The notes: generated by a model from the letters alone, not told the origin. A stretch of 64,000 nt of DNA from Dromiciops gliroides (GCF_019393635.1 NC_057861.1:57859532-57923531); one strand, 5' to 3'. Shown: positions 21,901 to 31,749, counted from the first letter of the stretch. A program made the numbers and translations.

Positions 21901-22940
21901 ATAATTCTTCCTCCCTATGCCCAGACTCCCACCCAAGTCTATACCTACCAATCCTTTGATGTCCACAGACTCCCATCCTTTCCTGTGTCTACTCACTCTA
22001 TCACCCTGGACCTAAAGATGTTGTCCCCCTCTTGTGCCCACACACCATTCCTGTGCCCAGAGACACCTCTCTTGCTGTGCCCACACAACCTGTCTCCCCT
22101 GATTCCCACACCCCATGCCTATATAAACTCTCTACCTGTGCCTCACAGACATATCTTTCATGCCCATAAACCTCATTTCCTCAGTGCCCAGAGTTTCCTG
22201 CCCCTCCTTTGCCCAGAGCCTCTATTGCCCCATCTGACCAAACCCCAATCCCCCTCTACCCATATATCTCATTTTCCCTTGGTCCTTTGCTTCCATATCC
22301 CATTGCCCCATGCTCACAGAGCCACTCTGGCTGCTTCTCATACCCTTAGTCCCTTCCTGTGTCTACCGCCCTGTTTTCCCCTCATGACTATAGTTCGTCT
22401 ACTCTATTTCTGTCTTCACAGCTTATCCTGCCCCATAACCACATGCCCTCTATGCTCCCATATCCCACTCCCCCTTTTCCTCATATACTCCTTAATGTCC
22501 CTTATGCCCACATCTATGTCACTCATAGCCATAGAGCCCAATCTCATCCCTGTGCCCATATGTTCTGGCTCTTCCTCTATGCTGAGATCTTGTCTTCCTC
22601 AGTTCTCCCTTAACTTACTCCCATTTAGTCCTTGTTCTTGCTCATGGGGCCCCAACTCTGGGACCAGGGACTTACCCCAGGGTTCTTGGGCCTGACAGGC
22701 AAGCAGTAGGTGACTGGTGGGCAAGCTAGAGGCTTTGGGGGCTCCTCTCTTTGTCTTGATGAAGAAACTTCTTCCCAGTTTGTGGGACAAAGTGGTAGCC
22801 AGGAATGATGGCCTTTGGAGTTGGCCTTTGGAGACTACTGGGACTCTGGGGGAGTAGCCCAGTCCTCGTGGTATTTGGCCTGAGCCCTGGATGCCCTGGC
22901 TTGATCGGGAAGGTAGAGGTGCCCTCAACTTCTCTGCCAT
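15838..22940 (-). CDS. OCEL1: OCEL1, occludin/ELL domain-containing protein 1 (gene-level entry; 5' part uncertain)
   Basis: OCEL1 carries the C-terminal occludin/ELL coiled-coil domain without the MARVEL membrane part; its role is poorly known. Exons supported: 19461-19638 ([10 protein letters not shown]), 18618-18782 ([17 protein letters not shown]), 16170-16220 and 15838-15995 ([20 protein letters not shown]), with a low-confidence first exon at 22676-22940. Human OCEL1 has matching [34 protein letters not shown] and DKQARCHYLKGKLRHLK blocks in the same order, and it follows USE1 on the same strand. Reading frame is not continuous as written: one-base discrepancies are needed within 19461-19500, near 18765-18775, at the donor near 18617 and within the first exon. 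They are consensus errors or true decay. The C-terminus is longer than in human. Confidence 0.88.
16170..16220 (-). CDS. OCEL1: OCEL1 penultimate exon (51 nt)
   Basis: TTCCTAG acceptor and GTGAGT donor enclose [18 protein letters not shown], comparable with human KEAQVAARVWREFEMKRM. The last base joins GA of the final exon. Exon size, phase and position agree, but sequence identity is low. Confidence 0.7.
16221..17187. other. OCEL1 intron, no feature
   Basis: Unique-looking intronic DNA. A 185-codon plus-strand frame at 16653-17210 ends in an L2 tail and looks non-coding. Confidence 0.5.
17188..17570 (-). mobile_element. L2 3' end fossil, antisense
   Basis: AAGCATTTATTAAGTAGC, TGCCAGGCTCTGTATTAAGC and CAGGGAGCTCCCAGTCTAAT, the antisense L2 terminus, lie between OCEL1 exons. 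Confidence 0.7.
17571..18617. other. OCEL1 intron, GC-rich, no feature
   Basis: CCCTCC-rich intronic DNA; overlapping open frames reflect composition. Confidence 0.5.
18618..18782 (-). CDS. OCEL1: OCEL1 exon starting the occludin/ELL domain
   Basis: The acceptor is CCCTGGCAG. It starts (L)RYQQS and continues, after a one-base frame change, [19 protein letters not shown], then [18 protein letters not shown] and GPK. Coiled-coil heptads fit the family. The donor is poor (AAG then GTCCAG), and the phase of the next exon asks for one extra G in this run. Confidence 0.85.
18862..18963 (-). mobile_element. MIR-type fossil, OCEL1 intron
   Basis: ATGACTTGTCCAAGGTGACA and CGGGACTCAAACCCAGA. Confidence 0.6.
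19461..19638 (-). CDS. OCEL1: OCEL1 exon with the KKIVFEDEL block
   Basis: The acceptor follows a long pyrimidine tract ending ACACCAG; the donor is GTGAGT. It encodes [18 protein letters not shown], and after a one-base frame change [17 protein letters not shown], matching human KKIVFEDEL and PVPDYELKYPP. The last two bases plus the first of the next exon make Leu. Confidence 0.85.
20452..20860 (-). mobile_element. MAR1/MON1-type SINE with a short SINE nested inside
   Basis: Tail module at 20452-20517 and the remainder at 20657-20860; the insert 20518-20656 is bounded by CAGGATTTT repeats. Confidence 0.75.
20518..20656 (-). mobile_element. Short SINE nested in a MAR1/MON1-type SINE
   Basis: Complete reversed copy. 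Confidence 0.92.
20865..21270 (-). mobile_element. L2 fossil, antisense (continues at 21578-21760)
   Basis: TTTAGTTTTGAATATGTTAA, AGATCTGGGAAACATC and GGAAACTGAGAAGGACAG are antisense L2 RT-region text, cut by the microsatellite and SINE at 21278-21577. Confidence 0.65.
21278..21440 (+). repeat. (TTTC)n(TTCC)n microsatellite at a SINE tail
   Basis: About 160 bp of TTTC and TTCC repeats immediately before the A-tail end of the minus-strand SINE at 21441, so probably grown from its tail. Confidence 0.95.
21441..21577 (-). mobile_element. Short SINE with expanded tail microsatellite
   Basis: Reversed copy; head end slightly degraded (CACCTAGCCATC). Confidence 0.9.
21770..22610 (+). repeat. Degenerate pyrimidine-rich minisatellite, OCEL1 intron
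   Basis: Irregular units of about 25-35 bp containing TGCCCACAGA/TGTGCCCA. The lack of stops gives a 236-codon open frame from 21985 that has no gene-like content. Confidence 0.55.
22676..22940 (-). CDS. OCEL1: Candidate OCEL1 first coding exon
   Basis: From ATG at 22938-22940 the frame reads [16 protein letters not shown] and stays open to a GTAAGT donor at 22670-22675. This Pro/Arg/Ser-rich text suits the poorly conserved OCEL1 N-terminus. Only the frame ending [10 protein letters not shown] enters the KKIVFEDEL exon in phase, so a frame change inside this exon is implied. The start and left boundary are guesses. Confidence 0.4.
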
Positions 22941-23989
22941 AGAGTACTTGACGCTGGGGACAACCCCCTGGCACCTGGGGCTTGCCTTCATCCCTCCGTG
23001 GAGCATGGGCACTATAGACTGGACCTGCCACCTGGGGGGGATGGGGTTGGGAGCAGATACCACGTGGGTGGCCCTGCCCCTCCCAGCATTTCTGAATCTG
23101 TGGCTCAGGAGGCCTGGCAGCAGCTTTGTATATATTTGCATGTCTGACTCTCATTTGCATGGCCCACTGCTAGCTTAGAATCAGAGGTCCTGTGGACCTT
23201 TGGCTGGGCCCCCTCAGGTTAGCTGAAACAACGCCCTGTTCTTACAGAGACAAGCCCCTCTCTAGTGCTAGGCCTGGCTCTGGAGCCTCCACAGGACAGG
23301 GAGCGTCCATGCCCCCTCCCCGCCCCAGCACACACTGTCCTCTTTCCACTGGGCCAGCAGGGCTTGGGCAGGAAGTCAAGAGTCCGCCTTCTCCAGGGCT
23401 TCTTCCTGGTGACTGCCTGGAAGAGGCCCTTTCGGAGGCTCAGTATTGGAGGGGCCCCCTCTGCCTGGTGGCTTCCTGCCCCGCTCCCTTTAGCCCCCCT
23501 CCCTTTAGCCCCGCTCCCTGCCCCCAGCCCAGTGCCAGGGGGAAAGAACTACCCCTAGACTGGGTCCTGGCAGCTGGGGACTCTAGGGAGAGCCTGGGTG
23601 CCCTGCTTCTCTTCCATCCCCACAGTGCAAGGCAGGCAGGCCCACCGGCATAGGCTCCTGCCCCTTTCTCCATTGATTGGGAGGGGCTAGAGCCTTTACC
23701 TGTCTGGCCCAGCCTAGCTGGGATGTTCAGTCCTGGGAGTCCTGGCCTGCTCTGTACTTCTCTCCTGGACAAGGGCTGGGGCTGGTTATACATTAACCAG
23801 CCTGGGTAGGCTCAGTTCCTGCCCCCACCCCACCCCCTTCTTCGGCAGCTGCGGAGGACCCAGGCAGTCAGGGGAGAGAGGGGCGGGCCCAGGGAGGGAG
23901 GGAGGGGGGAAGGCTGGTAGGCAAGCTCTCTTGGGAGCCCAGCCTCAGCCAAAGTCTCAGGGGATCACAGGCAAAGTCGGGAGCCAGGA

Positions 23990-24320
23990 TGTTGGCCAGA
24001 ACTCACACACAAAGGGCAGGGCCTCTCTCTGTGCGGATATAGGGCCACACGGGCAGAGGGTATAGGGATGTGCGGGCACAGGGAAATGAGGGACACAGGG
24101 ACAAAGGGAAATGTGGAGATAGGGATCAAAGGACATGGGGGTACGGGGATGCGTGGGCACAAGGGCATGAAGGGCAGCCACACGGGGACAGGTCACGCAT
24201 AGCCAGGGATACATAGGTACACTGATATCAAAGCACAGGGAGGCGACAGGACCGGCTACGTGGGGCAGAAGGGCACAGAGACTAATGAATGCAGGGACAT
24301 AGGGGCACGGGACCAGGCTA
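23990..24320 (-). repeat. Degenerate GGGCACAGGGA-type repeat
   Basis: Irregular 10-30-bp units such as GGGCACAGGGAAAT, GGACACAGGGACA and GTGGGCACAAGGGCAT. The motif is the reverse complement of that at 21770-22610, so the two tracts lie inverted around the OCEL1 5' end. Confidence 0.5.
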
Positions 24321-24394
24321 CACACACAAGAGTCCCTGGAGTAGCTTTGGAAATACAGGTGTTTTTCTGTTCTGGAACATATTCATCACTTAAT

Positions 24395-24971
24395 GTTCTC
24401 CCTTCCTCCCTCCTTCCTTCCTTCCTTTCCCTCTCTCTTTATTTCTCTTTCTTCTTTCCTCTCTCTTCCTCTCCCTCCTTCCTCTCTTTCCCTTTCTCTT
24501 TCTTCTCCCTTTTCCTTCCTTCCTTCCCCTCTCTCTTTTTATTTCTCTTTCTTCCTTCTTTCCTCTCTCTTCTTCTCCTTCCCTTTTTCTTTCTTTCTTT
24601 CTTTCTCCCTTCCTTCCTTTCCCTCTCTCTATTTCTTCCTCCTTCTTTCCTATCTCTCTCTTCCTCTCTCTCCTTCCTCTCTTTTTCTTTCTCTATCTTT
24701 CTTTTCTTTCTTTACTTCCTTCAGTCCCCCTCTTTTTCTTCCTTCTTTCCTATTTTTCTCTTCTCCTTCCCTTTTTCTTTCTTTCTTTCGACCTTCCTTC
24801 CTTCCCCTCTCTCTTTTATTTCTTTCTCCCTTCTTTCCTATCTCTCTCTTCCTCTCCCTCCTTCCTCTCTTTTCTTTCTCTTTCCTTCCTTCCCTCCTTC
24901 CTTCCTTTTTCCTCTCTAATTTCTCTCTTCCTTCTTTCCTCTCTTTCTTCCTCTCTCTCCCTTCTTCTCTC

Positions 24972-25002
<31 letters not shown>

Positions 25003-25065
25003 GTCTCTGTCTCTGTCTCTGTCTCTGTCTCTGTCCTCTCTCTCTCTCTCTCTGTCTCTCTCATG
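24395..25065 (+). repeat. About 670-bp pyrimidine tract, (TTCC/TTTC/TCTG)n
   Basis: Almost purine-free on the plus strand, moving from TTCC and TTTC blocks to CTGTCT repeats at about 24965-25035. It lies between OCEL1 and USE1. Long open frames here encode only Ser/Phe/Leu/Pro and are artefacts. Confidence 0.95.
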
Positions 25066-25612
25066 GCAGGCATTTAATTATACTTGTTGACTGAGTGATG
25101 CCCCCTCCCCACAATGCTCCATGTCCTCCAATGTCTCCTCATATGACCCATATGTGGAAGTGATCCTGGAGCCTGAAGGACTCCCTTCATAGCAAAACAC
25201 AAACTCTGGCAGGCTTTCCAAAGTTCCAAGGCTATGTACCTAGCATTCGAGGAGCTGCAGGGTTAAGGGCACAGAGACTCATGGCCAGGTTGGTTCCAAG
25301 AGAACAAATCTTCTTGAGCACAGTAAATCAGGAAGCTGTCTGCTATGATTCACAGGGTTGCCAAAGAGTTCAAATAAAGAAGAAAATATGTCCACACATA
25401 TTTGTAGCAGTTCTGTTTGTGGTGGCAAAGAACTACAAACTGAGGGGGTGCTATCAGCTGGGAAGAGTGGATGAACAAACTATGGAATATGAATGTTATG
25501 AAATGCAATTGTGCTGTAAGAAAAGCACTAGACTTCAGAGAAACCTGGGGAGACTTGTCTGAACTAATGCAGAGGGAAATGAACAGAAGCAGAGAACAAT
25601 TTGTTGTTGTTG

Positions 25613-25761
25613 GTTTTTTTTTTTTAGTGAGGCAATTGGGGTTAAGTGACTTGCCCAGGGTCACACAGCTAGTAAGTGTTAAGTGTCCTGAGGCTGGATT
25701 TGAACTCAGGTACTCCCGACTCCAAGGCCAGTGCTCTATTCACTGCGCCACCTAGCTGCCC
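25613..25761 (-). mobile_element. Short SINE nested in L1
   Basis: TTGTTGTT flanks it. Confidence 0.92.
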
Positions 25762-25806
25762 GTTGTTTTTAATTAAAATGTATTTTTTCAGTTACCTCAA
25801 TTATTC

Positions 25807-25958
25807 TTTTTTTTTTTTTTTTTTAGTGAGGCAATTGGGGTTAAGTGACTTGCCCAGGGTCACACAGCTAGTAGTGTTAAGTGTCTGTGGCTGGATTTGA
25901 ACCCAGGTTCTCTGACTCCAGGGCCGGTGCTCTATCCACTGCACCACCTAGCTGCCCC
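25807..25958 (-). mobile_element. Short SINE nested in L1
   Basis: Flanks ACCTCAATTATTCTT and ACCTAAATTATTCTT. Confidence 0.92.
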
Positions 25959-26419
25959 TACCTAAATTATTCTTAAGTGGTGTTGTTTCAAGAGCACTTT
26001 AAATTTGAATGGCTTCTAGACATAAGAACTCGGATTGAGGAAAAGCCTAACCATGATTCCAGATGACCCACAAGGAAGCATGCGGCCTATCTCCTCACAC
26101 AGAGACAGATAGAGGGCAAATAGAGACACATATTTTTGATTTTGAGATTTTTTTTTTGGTTCGCCTCTGCAAATTTTGTTAAAGGGTTTTCTTTTCTTTG
26201 AAATAATTGTGAGACACGACTAATGCAGAAATATGTTTAATATAATTTTACATATAGAACCTATATCAGATTGCTTTCTGTCTTGGGGAAGGGTGAGGGA
26301 AGAGAGGGAAGGAGAAAAATTTGGAATTCAAAATCTTATAAAAACAGATGTTGAAAACTATCTTTACATGTAATTGGAAAAAATAAAATACTATTAAGAT
26401 TAAAAAAAAGAAATAATTG

Positions 26420-26573
26420 GGGGCAGCTAGGTGGCTCAGTGGATAAAGCACTGGCCTTGAATTCAGCAGGACCTGAGTTCAAATCCAGCCTCAGACACTT
26501 GACACTAGCTGTGTGACCTTGGGCAAGTCACTTAACCCTCATTGCTCCACAAAAATTAAAAAAAAAATTTTTT
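26420..26573 (+). mobile_element. Short SINE
   Basis: AAAGAAATAATTG on both sides. Confidence 0.93.
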
Positions 26574-27014
26574 TAAAGAAATAATTGTGAGGAGAGAGGG
26601 AGAGAAAATAAATGCCTGTTATTTGGAAAAAAAAATTAAAAACATCACTAACAAAGACTTGTAGCATTGGGAACTTTGCTACCAGGAAGGGTGCCCCTAC
26701 CCTTGAAATCAGAGACCTCTGGACACATAAAGTAACTCCTTAAGGAAATAATAGCAAGAAAGAGGCCCTAGAAATGAACCAGAGAGGTACCTGGGACACA
26801 CTATGAGATTAAGGGACTTGCCTGTACTCATACTGCTAGTCATGAGCATGTGACATTTTACTAGGGTGTGCATCCAGAAAACTTTATTTGTTGTGAAGGC
26901 AAACATTTATTGAATGATCAGTCTTAAAGGATATTATTTTTATTCATTAAACAAACTTTAAAAAAACCTAAAACCAAACGATTAAAAATTATTAAATTTC
27001 ACTTCTAAAATGAG

Positions 27015-27104
27015 ATCTTCTTCTTCTTCTTCTTCTCCTCCTCCTCCTCGTCCTCCTCCTTCTTCTCCTCCTCCTCCTCGTCCTCCTCCTCCTCTTCTTC
27101 TTTT
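27015..27104 (+). repeat. (TTC/CTC)n trinucleotide tract at a SINE tail
   Basis: CTTCTTC then CTCCTCCTCG blocks, twice, adjoining the minus-strand SINE at 27104. Confidence 0.95.
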
Positions 27105-27240
27105 TTGGTGGGGCAATGAGGGTTAGTGACTTGCCCAGGGTCACACAGCAAGTAAGTATCAGCTGTCTAAGGCCAGCTTTGAACCAGGTCCTCCTGAATC
27201 CAGGACTGGTGCGTTATCTACTATGCCACCTAGCTGCACC
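27104..27240 (-). mobile_element. Short SINE
   Basis: Reversed copy; tail side grown into a TTC/CTC tract. Confidence 0.9.
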
Positions 27241-27293
27241 CCCCCCATCTTCTGTGTTTTGGGAATTTAAATGTTAGAAAAGTTCAGCAGGGG

Positions 27294-27540
27294 TAGGTAG
27301 GTGGTGCAGTGGATAGCATGCCAGGACCTTGAGTCAGAAAGTCTCCTCTTCCTGAATTCAAATCTAGCCTCAGACACTTACTAGCTGTGTGACCCTGGGT
27401 AAGTCATCTTAATCCTGTTTGCTTCAGTTTTCTCATCTGCAAAATGCTCTGGAGAAGGAAATGACAACACCACTCCAGTATCTTTGCAAGAAAACCCCAA
27501 TAGGGTCACAGAGTCAGATATAACTGAAAAAAATACTACT
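27294..27540 (+). mobile_element. MAR1/MON1-type long SINE, near full length
   Basis: GTAGGTGGTGCAGTGGATAG through GAGTCAGATATAACTGAAAA. Confidence 0.8.
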
Positions 27541-27555
27541 AAATAAAATTCTCTG

Positions 27556-27668
27556 AGGCAGCTAGGTGGCACAGTAGATGGAGCATGGGAATCAGGAGGA
27601 CCTGAATTCAAATCCAGCCTCAAACACTTAACCAGCCTTGTGACTCTGGGCAAGTTAAAAAAAAAAAG
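27556..27668 (+). mobile_element. Short SINE, internally shortened
   Basis: GAGGCAGCTAGGTGGCACAG to GGGCAAGTT then an A-run; shorter by about 25 bases. Confidence 0.85.
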
Positions 27669-27699
27669 TTTATCAGGGCTCAGAATGGAGATGAATCAT

Positions 27700-28030
27700 A
27701 GAAGAAAGAGCATTTGATAGCCGTCAAGTAGGATTTTAATATATGGAGATGGTAGGGGAGGCAATCTAGTTATGAATCCATTCAGAATGCTGTGAAGAAA
27801 GGCTATTGTTTGGGGAACCAGGAATCAAAGTGTAGGGTATTTGAAGAGTAAGAAGTAGGCAATACAATGGTAGAAGAAATTAGAGGGTTTTGTGGAGGGT
27901 CTTCAAAGACAGGCTGAGAAATTTGGACATTATCCTTTGGCCATGGGAGCCATTGAAGGTAATTGAGCATGACAGGGATGTGTCCAGGGCTGGGCTTTGG
28001 GAAGACAATTCAGAAAGCCTGTACAGGGAA
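27700..28030 (-). mobile_element. L2 fossil, antisense
   Basis: GGAGCCATTGAAGGTAATTG and ACAGGGATGTGTCCAGGG match the antisense L2 3' region. Confidence 0.6.
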
Positions 28031-28494
28031 GACTGTGGGGAAAGAACTAAAAACTTTGCTGGTTTTTGAGGGTCTGGGATAACCCCTTAGCAGCTTTTGA
28101 CATGCTTGAGGAAGTAGGCTTTGTGAACCTCTGCCCAAGACAAGTAGTCTTTCCTAGGCCAGAAGTGGCCTCATAGTAGGCTACCTAGGGGCCTTCAGGG
28201 TCTCTAAATCAGGCAGAGCCATAAAAGATGGATTCTGAGCTGATGAGGTTAGGAAGTCCCACAAGAATTTATTATAACTTAGATGAGGTAAAATATAGCC
28301 ACTTTGTGAGTAGCAAAAACTTCTTCCTAAAACTTCTACTAATAGTCAAGGGTCCCAGGAAAGGGAGCAGTTGGGAGGCAGAGGGGCTCCACAGGAGAGG
28401 AAGAGACGCCCCCTAGTGGGCTATCTAGATAGTGACAGTAAAGTGATTAGTGGTAGAGGGTCCATGGCCTAGACATAGGAAGTGACTCAGATTT

Positions 28495-28870
28495 ATACAC
28501 GATCAGAACTGGAAGGGACCTTAGAGCATAAGAGAGACAGAACTGGGTACTACAAGGGCCCCTATAACAGAGAATGTCAGAGCTGGGAGAGCCCTTAGAA
28601 CACAGGATGTCAGAGCTGGGAGATCCCCTAGACAGGGAATGTCAGAGCTGGGAAGGCCCTTAGAACACAGAGTGTCAGTGCTGGGAGGACCCTTAGAACA
28701 CTGGATATCAGAGCTGGGAGGGCCCTTAGAACACAGAATGTCAAGGATGAAAAAAAAAAAAAGAATGTCAAGGATGGGAGGGCTCTTAGAACACTGGATA
28801 TCAGAACTGGGAGGGCCCTTAGGACATTAAACATAGTATGTCAGAGTTTAGAGGGACCTTAGAACAAAGA
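28495..28870 (+). repeat. 33-bp minisatellite array C
   Basis: About eleven units of the TCAGAGCTGGGAGGGCCCTT type, with an A-run insertion near 28751-28762. The first unit (28502-28526) still looks like the single-copy source sequence AGAACTGGAAGGGACCTTAGA. Confidence 0.85.
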
Positions 28871-29050
28871 GCACTTTACAAATGGGGATACTTAGGCCCA
28901 GGGAAGTAAGGTGAGTTGCCCAAGACCACTTGACTATGAAGCAGTTGAGGTAGAACGTGATAACCTCCTAGGCCCTAGTGTTTCCTGCCACGTTGTACTT
29001 CCCCAAGATCACACATCTAATTAGTGGCAAGGCTACTATAAGAGTCAGTA

Positions 29051-29205
29051 GGGGCAGCTAGATGGCGCAGTGGTGAAGCACCGGCCCTAGATTCGGGAGT
29101 ACCTGAGTTCAAATCCGGCCTCAGACACTTTACACTTACTAGCTGTGTGACCCTGGGCAAGTCACTTAACCCTCATTGCCCTGCAAAAAACAAAAACAAA
29201 CAAAT
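29051..29205 (+). mobile_element. Short SINE
   Basis: AAGAGTCAGT on both sides. Confidence 0.93.
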
Positions 29206-29369
29206 AAAAGAGTCAGTGAATGCTCTGACCACTGCCCTAAGTTTCAATTCAATACAGGCCCATCTGCCTTTATTAACCCCTTACTGTGTGATGTGCAAGG
29301 CCCCAGTGATTCAGTAAAAAGAGTTACCAACATGTCAGACTTTATCTTCTACTTGGGAGATTTAATGTA

Positions 29370-29529
29370 TTAAGGGATACATATAGACAAGGTAATTTGA
29401 GGAAGAGGTTATCAATTCCAACAACCAAGAGATTTAGGAAAGGCCTCATGTAGGAGGTGGCATGTATGTGGAGCCTCGAAGGCAATTAGGGATTCTAAGG
29501 AGCAGAAGGGAAGAAGGTGCGCATTCCAG
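29370..29529 (-). mobile_element. L2 3' fossil, antisense, ended by a SINE
   Basis: GGAAAGGCCTCATGTAGGAG and GCGCATTCCAGG belong to the antisense L2 3' region. The truncated SINE at 29530 abuts it. Confidence 0.5.
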
Positions 29530-29622
29530 GCTAATAAGTGTCAAGTGTCTGAGGTCAGATTTGAACTCAGGTCCTCCTGAATCCAGGGCCAGTGCTTTAT
29601 CCACTGCACCACCTAGCTGCCC
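29530..29622 (-). mobile_element. Short SINE lacking its tail third
   Basis: Begins inside the element at CTAATAAGTGTCAAGTGTCT. Confidence 0.85.
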
Positions 29623-29629
29623 CCTATGT

Positions 29630-30076
29630 CATCTTTTATGATTTATCTTTTAGACTTATCTTCTTATCCTTCTTTTGAGTCTTGTATGAAGTCAAATTTT
29701 CTATTCAGCTATATGGTCTTTTCATCAAGAATGCTCGAAATCCCTCTATTTCATTAAATGTCCACTCCCCCCCCCCCAAAGGATTATATTCAGTTTTGCT
29801 GGGTAAGTAATTCTCAGTTGTAATCCCAGCTCTTTTGCCCTCTGGAATATCATATTTCAACTTCTCCAATCCTTTAATGTAGAAACTGCTAGATCTTGTG
29901 TTATCCTGACTGTGGCTCCATAATATTTGAATTACCTCTTTCTGGGTACTTGCAATATTTTCTCCTTGACCTAGGAGCTCTGAAATTTGGCTGTAATATT
30001 CCTGGGAGTTTTCATTTGGGGATCTCTTTTAGGAGGTGATTGGTGAATCCTTTCAACTTCTATTTTACCTGCTGGT
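29630..30076 (-). mobile_element. LINE-like fossil, family not assigned
   Basis: AGTTTTGCTGGGTAAGTAAT, CCCTCTGGAATATCATATTT and TTTTCTCCTTGACCTAGGAG form a block I recognise as a common marsupial interspersed sequence but cannot place in a family. Array D starts at its end. Confidence 0.45.
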
Positions 30077-30170
30077 TGTCAGAGCTGGGAGGGCTCATAG
30101 AACACAGGATGTCAGGGCTGGGAGGACACTTAGAACACAGAAAGTCAGAGCTGGGAAGGCCCTTAGAAGT
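30077..30170 (+). repeat. 33-bp minisatellite array D (three units)
   Basis: Three units with TCAGAGCTGGGAGG, lying directly after a LINE-like fossil that ends near 30075. Confidence 0.75.
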
Positions 30171-30319
30171 AAGGGTCAAACGGCCATGTAAAATGTTACA
30201 TATCTACAAAATATTTTTGTTCACCTTCCCATATAGGTTTGCTGTCTAGTGGATTTCTTGAGCCATGTTTTGATATTATTTCTTTCCTTTCTATAAATTT
30301 TTTTAAAAACTTGGGACCC

Positions 30320-30489
30320 GGGGCAGCTAGATGGCGCAGTGGATAAAGCACCGGCCCTGGATTCAGGAGTACCTGAGTTCAAATCCGGCCTCAGACACTT
30401 GACACTTGCTAGCTGTGTGACCCTGGGCAAGTCACTTAACCCCCATTGCCCCGCCGAAAAGTAAAAAAACAAAAAAACAAAAAAACAAA
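30320..30489 (+). mobile_element. Short SINE
   Basis: Flanked by AAAACTTGGGACCC. Confidence 0.93.
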
Positions 30490-30527
30490 AAAAACTTGGG
30501 ACCCTCAAGTTATAAAGAAAGTGTATG

Positions 30528-30674
30528 GTTTTTTTTTTTGTGAGGCAGTTGGGGTTAAGTGACTTGCCCAGGGTCACACAGCTAGTGCGCATCAAGTGTC
30601 TGAGGTCAGATTTGAACTCAGGTCCTCCTGAGTCCAAGGTCAGTGCTTTATCCACTGCACCACCTAGCTGCCCC
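30528..30674 (-). mobile_element. Short SINE, inverted to its neighbour
   Basis: Flanked by GAAAGTGTATG; 38 bp from the previous SINE. Confidence 0.93.
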
Positions 30675-31214
30675 GAAAGTGTATGTTTTTACCTGACAGA
30701 TGTACCACTGATAGACTGCCCAGTAATCTGAAAACAGAATAGTCAGTAGCTGACATGTGCTTTAAAATTAATTCTGGATGGCTTCTTTTCTTCCTTTTTT
30801 CTTTCTTTAAAAACATCCCTCCCCCCCAACAAACTCCACACCAATTAGTCCTTGCTTACTCATTTTATATGATGTGCTTTGGAGTAACTTGTCCAGCCAG
30901 CAGACTGTTACTGTCCATGACTAACTGTGTAAGTGCTTATGATGGAATAAATGGATTTTCCAAATTCAGGAAAAGGCCATAGGGTTCCAGTGGAGTTGTT
31001 TGAGGGATGGAGGGACAGTCAGTTCTGGGTTTTAGGAATATTAACTTGGCATCGGCTGGACTGAAATGGAGAGAGACAAAGGAAGGAAATAGCCTAGATA
31101 AGAAGTGAGAAGGGCCTGATCTAGGGTGAGATTATGTGAGTGGATTTTGGGTAGGTAGGTTGGGGATGGGGGAGAGGGAAGAATGCCTTTTGCATCACTC
31201 TACTTTTTTGTGGG

Positions 31215-31510
31215 GTTCAGAGCCACTCCGGTGCCTCTGCTGTCACCTCCTCCACGAAGCCTTCTCTGGTGCCCTGGCCAGAAACAATCCCTCCCTTCCC
31301 AACCCCTCATCCCTCTTTTTGACCTCTGATGCCCCATCACCCTCTACCACTCGCCATGCTTGTCTCTGCCTGATCTTCCATGGTGTATTGTGCTTGGGCA
31401 CATCTTACCCCTCAGCTGGACTGTAAGCTCCTTGAAGGCAAGGACTGTGTCATTTTTCAGTGTCTGAGTCCCCTGTGCTGAGCACTGGGTCCTGTACCTT
31501 AAATGCCTTT
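31215..31510 (+). mobile_element. L2 3' end fossil downstream of USE1
   Basis: CCTCCACGAAGCCTTCTCTG and TGTAAGCTCCTTGAAGGCAA, GGACTGTGTC mark the L2 tail. Confidence 0.6.
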
Positions 31511-31749
31511 AATCACAGTTTGCTGAGCTTAATTCATCAAAGGCACTGAGAAGGCTGGAGCCAGGCTTTCCTTGGGTATGGACCTGAAGCTAGGACTTCA
31601 CCCGTAGCCTACAGAATCAGCAGAGCTGCAGAACATGTTACAGATGAGGAGGTGGGACCAGAGTGAGGGCTGCGGCTTGCTCTAGGCCATACGGTGAGAA
31701 AGTGGCAGGACCAAGGACAGACCATTCATCCAAACAATGGAAATGCCAT

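Larger units (their letters stand above)
25340..26410 (+). mobile_element. Marsupial L1 3' end with two nested SINEs
   Basis: GTGGCAAAGAACTACAAACT, TGGATGAACAAACTATGGAA and, past the SINEs, AGAACCTATATCAGATTGCT and ATGTAATTGGAAAAAATAAA to the poly-A near 26410. SINEs at 25613-25761 and 25807-25958 interrupt it. Confidence 0.75.

Noticed and set aside
21985-22695. 236-codon plus-strand open frame, the longest in the window
   Set aside because: It lies in a degenerate TGCCCACAGA minisatellite inside the OCEL1 intron, with no domain and no conserved blocks.
447-22940. OCEL1 and the occludin-like exons as one split occludin gene
   Set aside because: In occludin the MARVEL part precedes the ELL part. 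Here the ELL exons are upstream on the same strand and OCEL1 has its own stop, so they are two genes.
24260-25094. Plus-strand frames of 219 and 233 codons rich in Ser, Phe, Leu and Pro
   Set aside because: They are translations of the TTCC/TTTC/CTGT pyrimidine tract.
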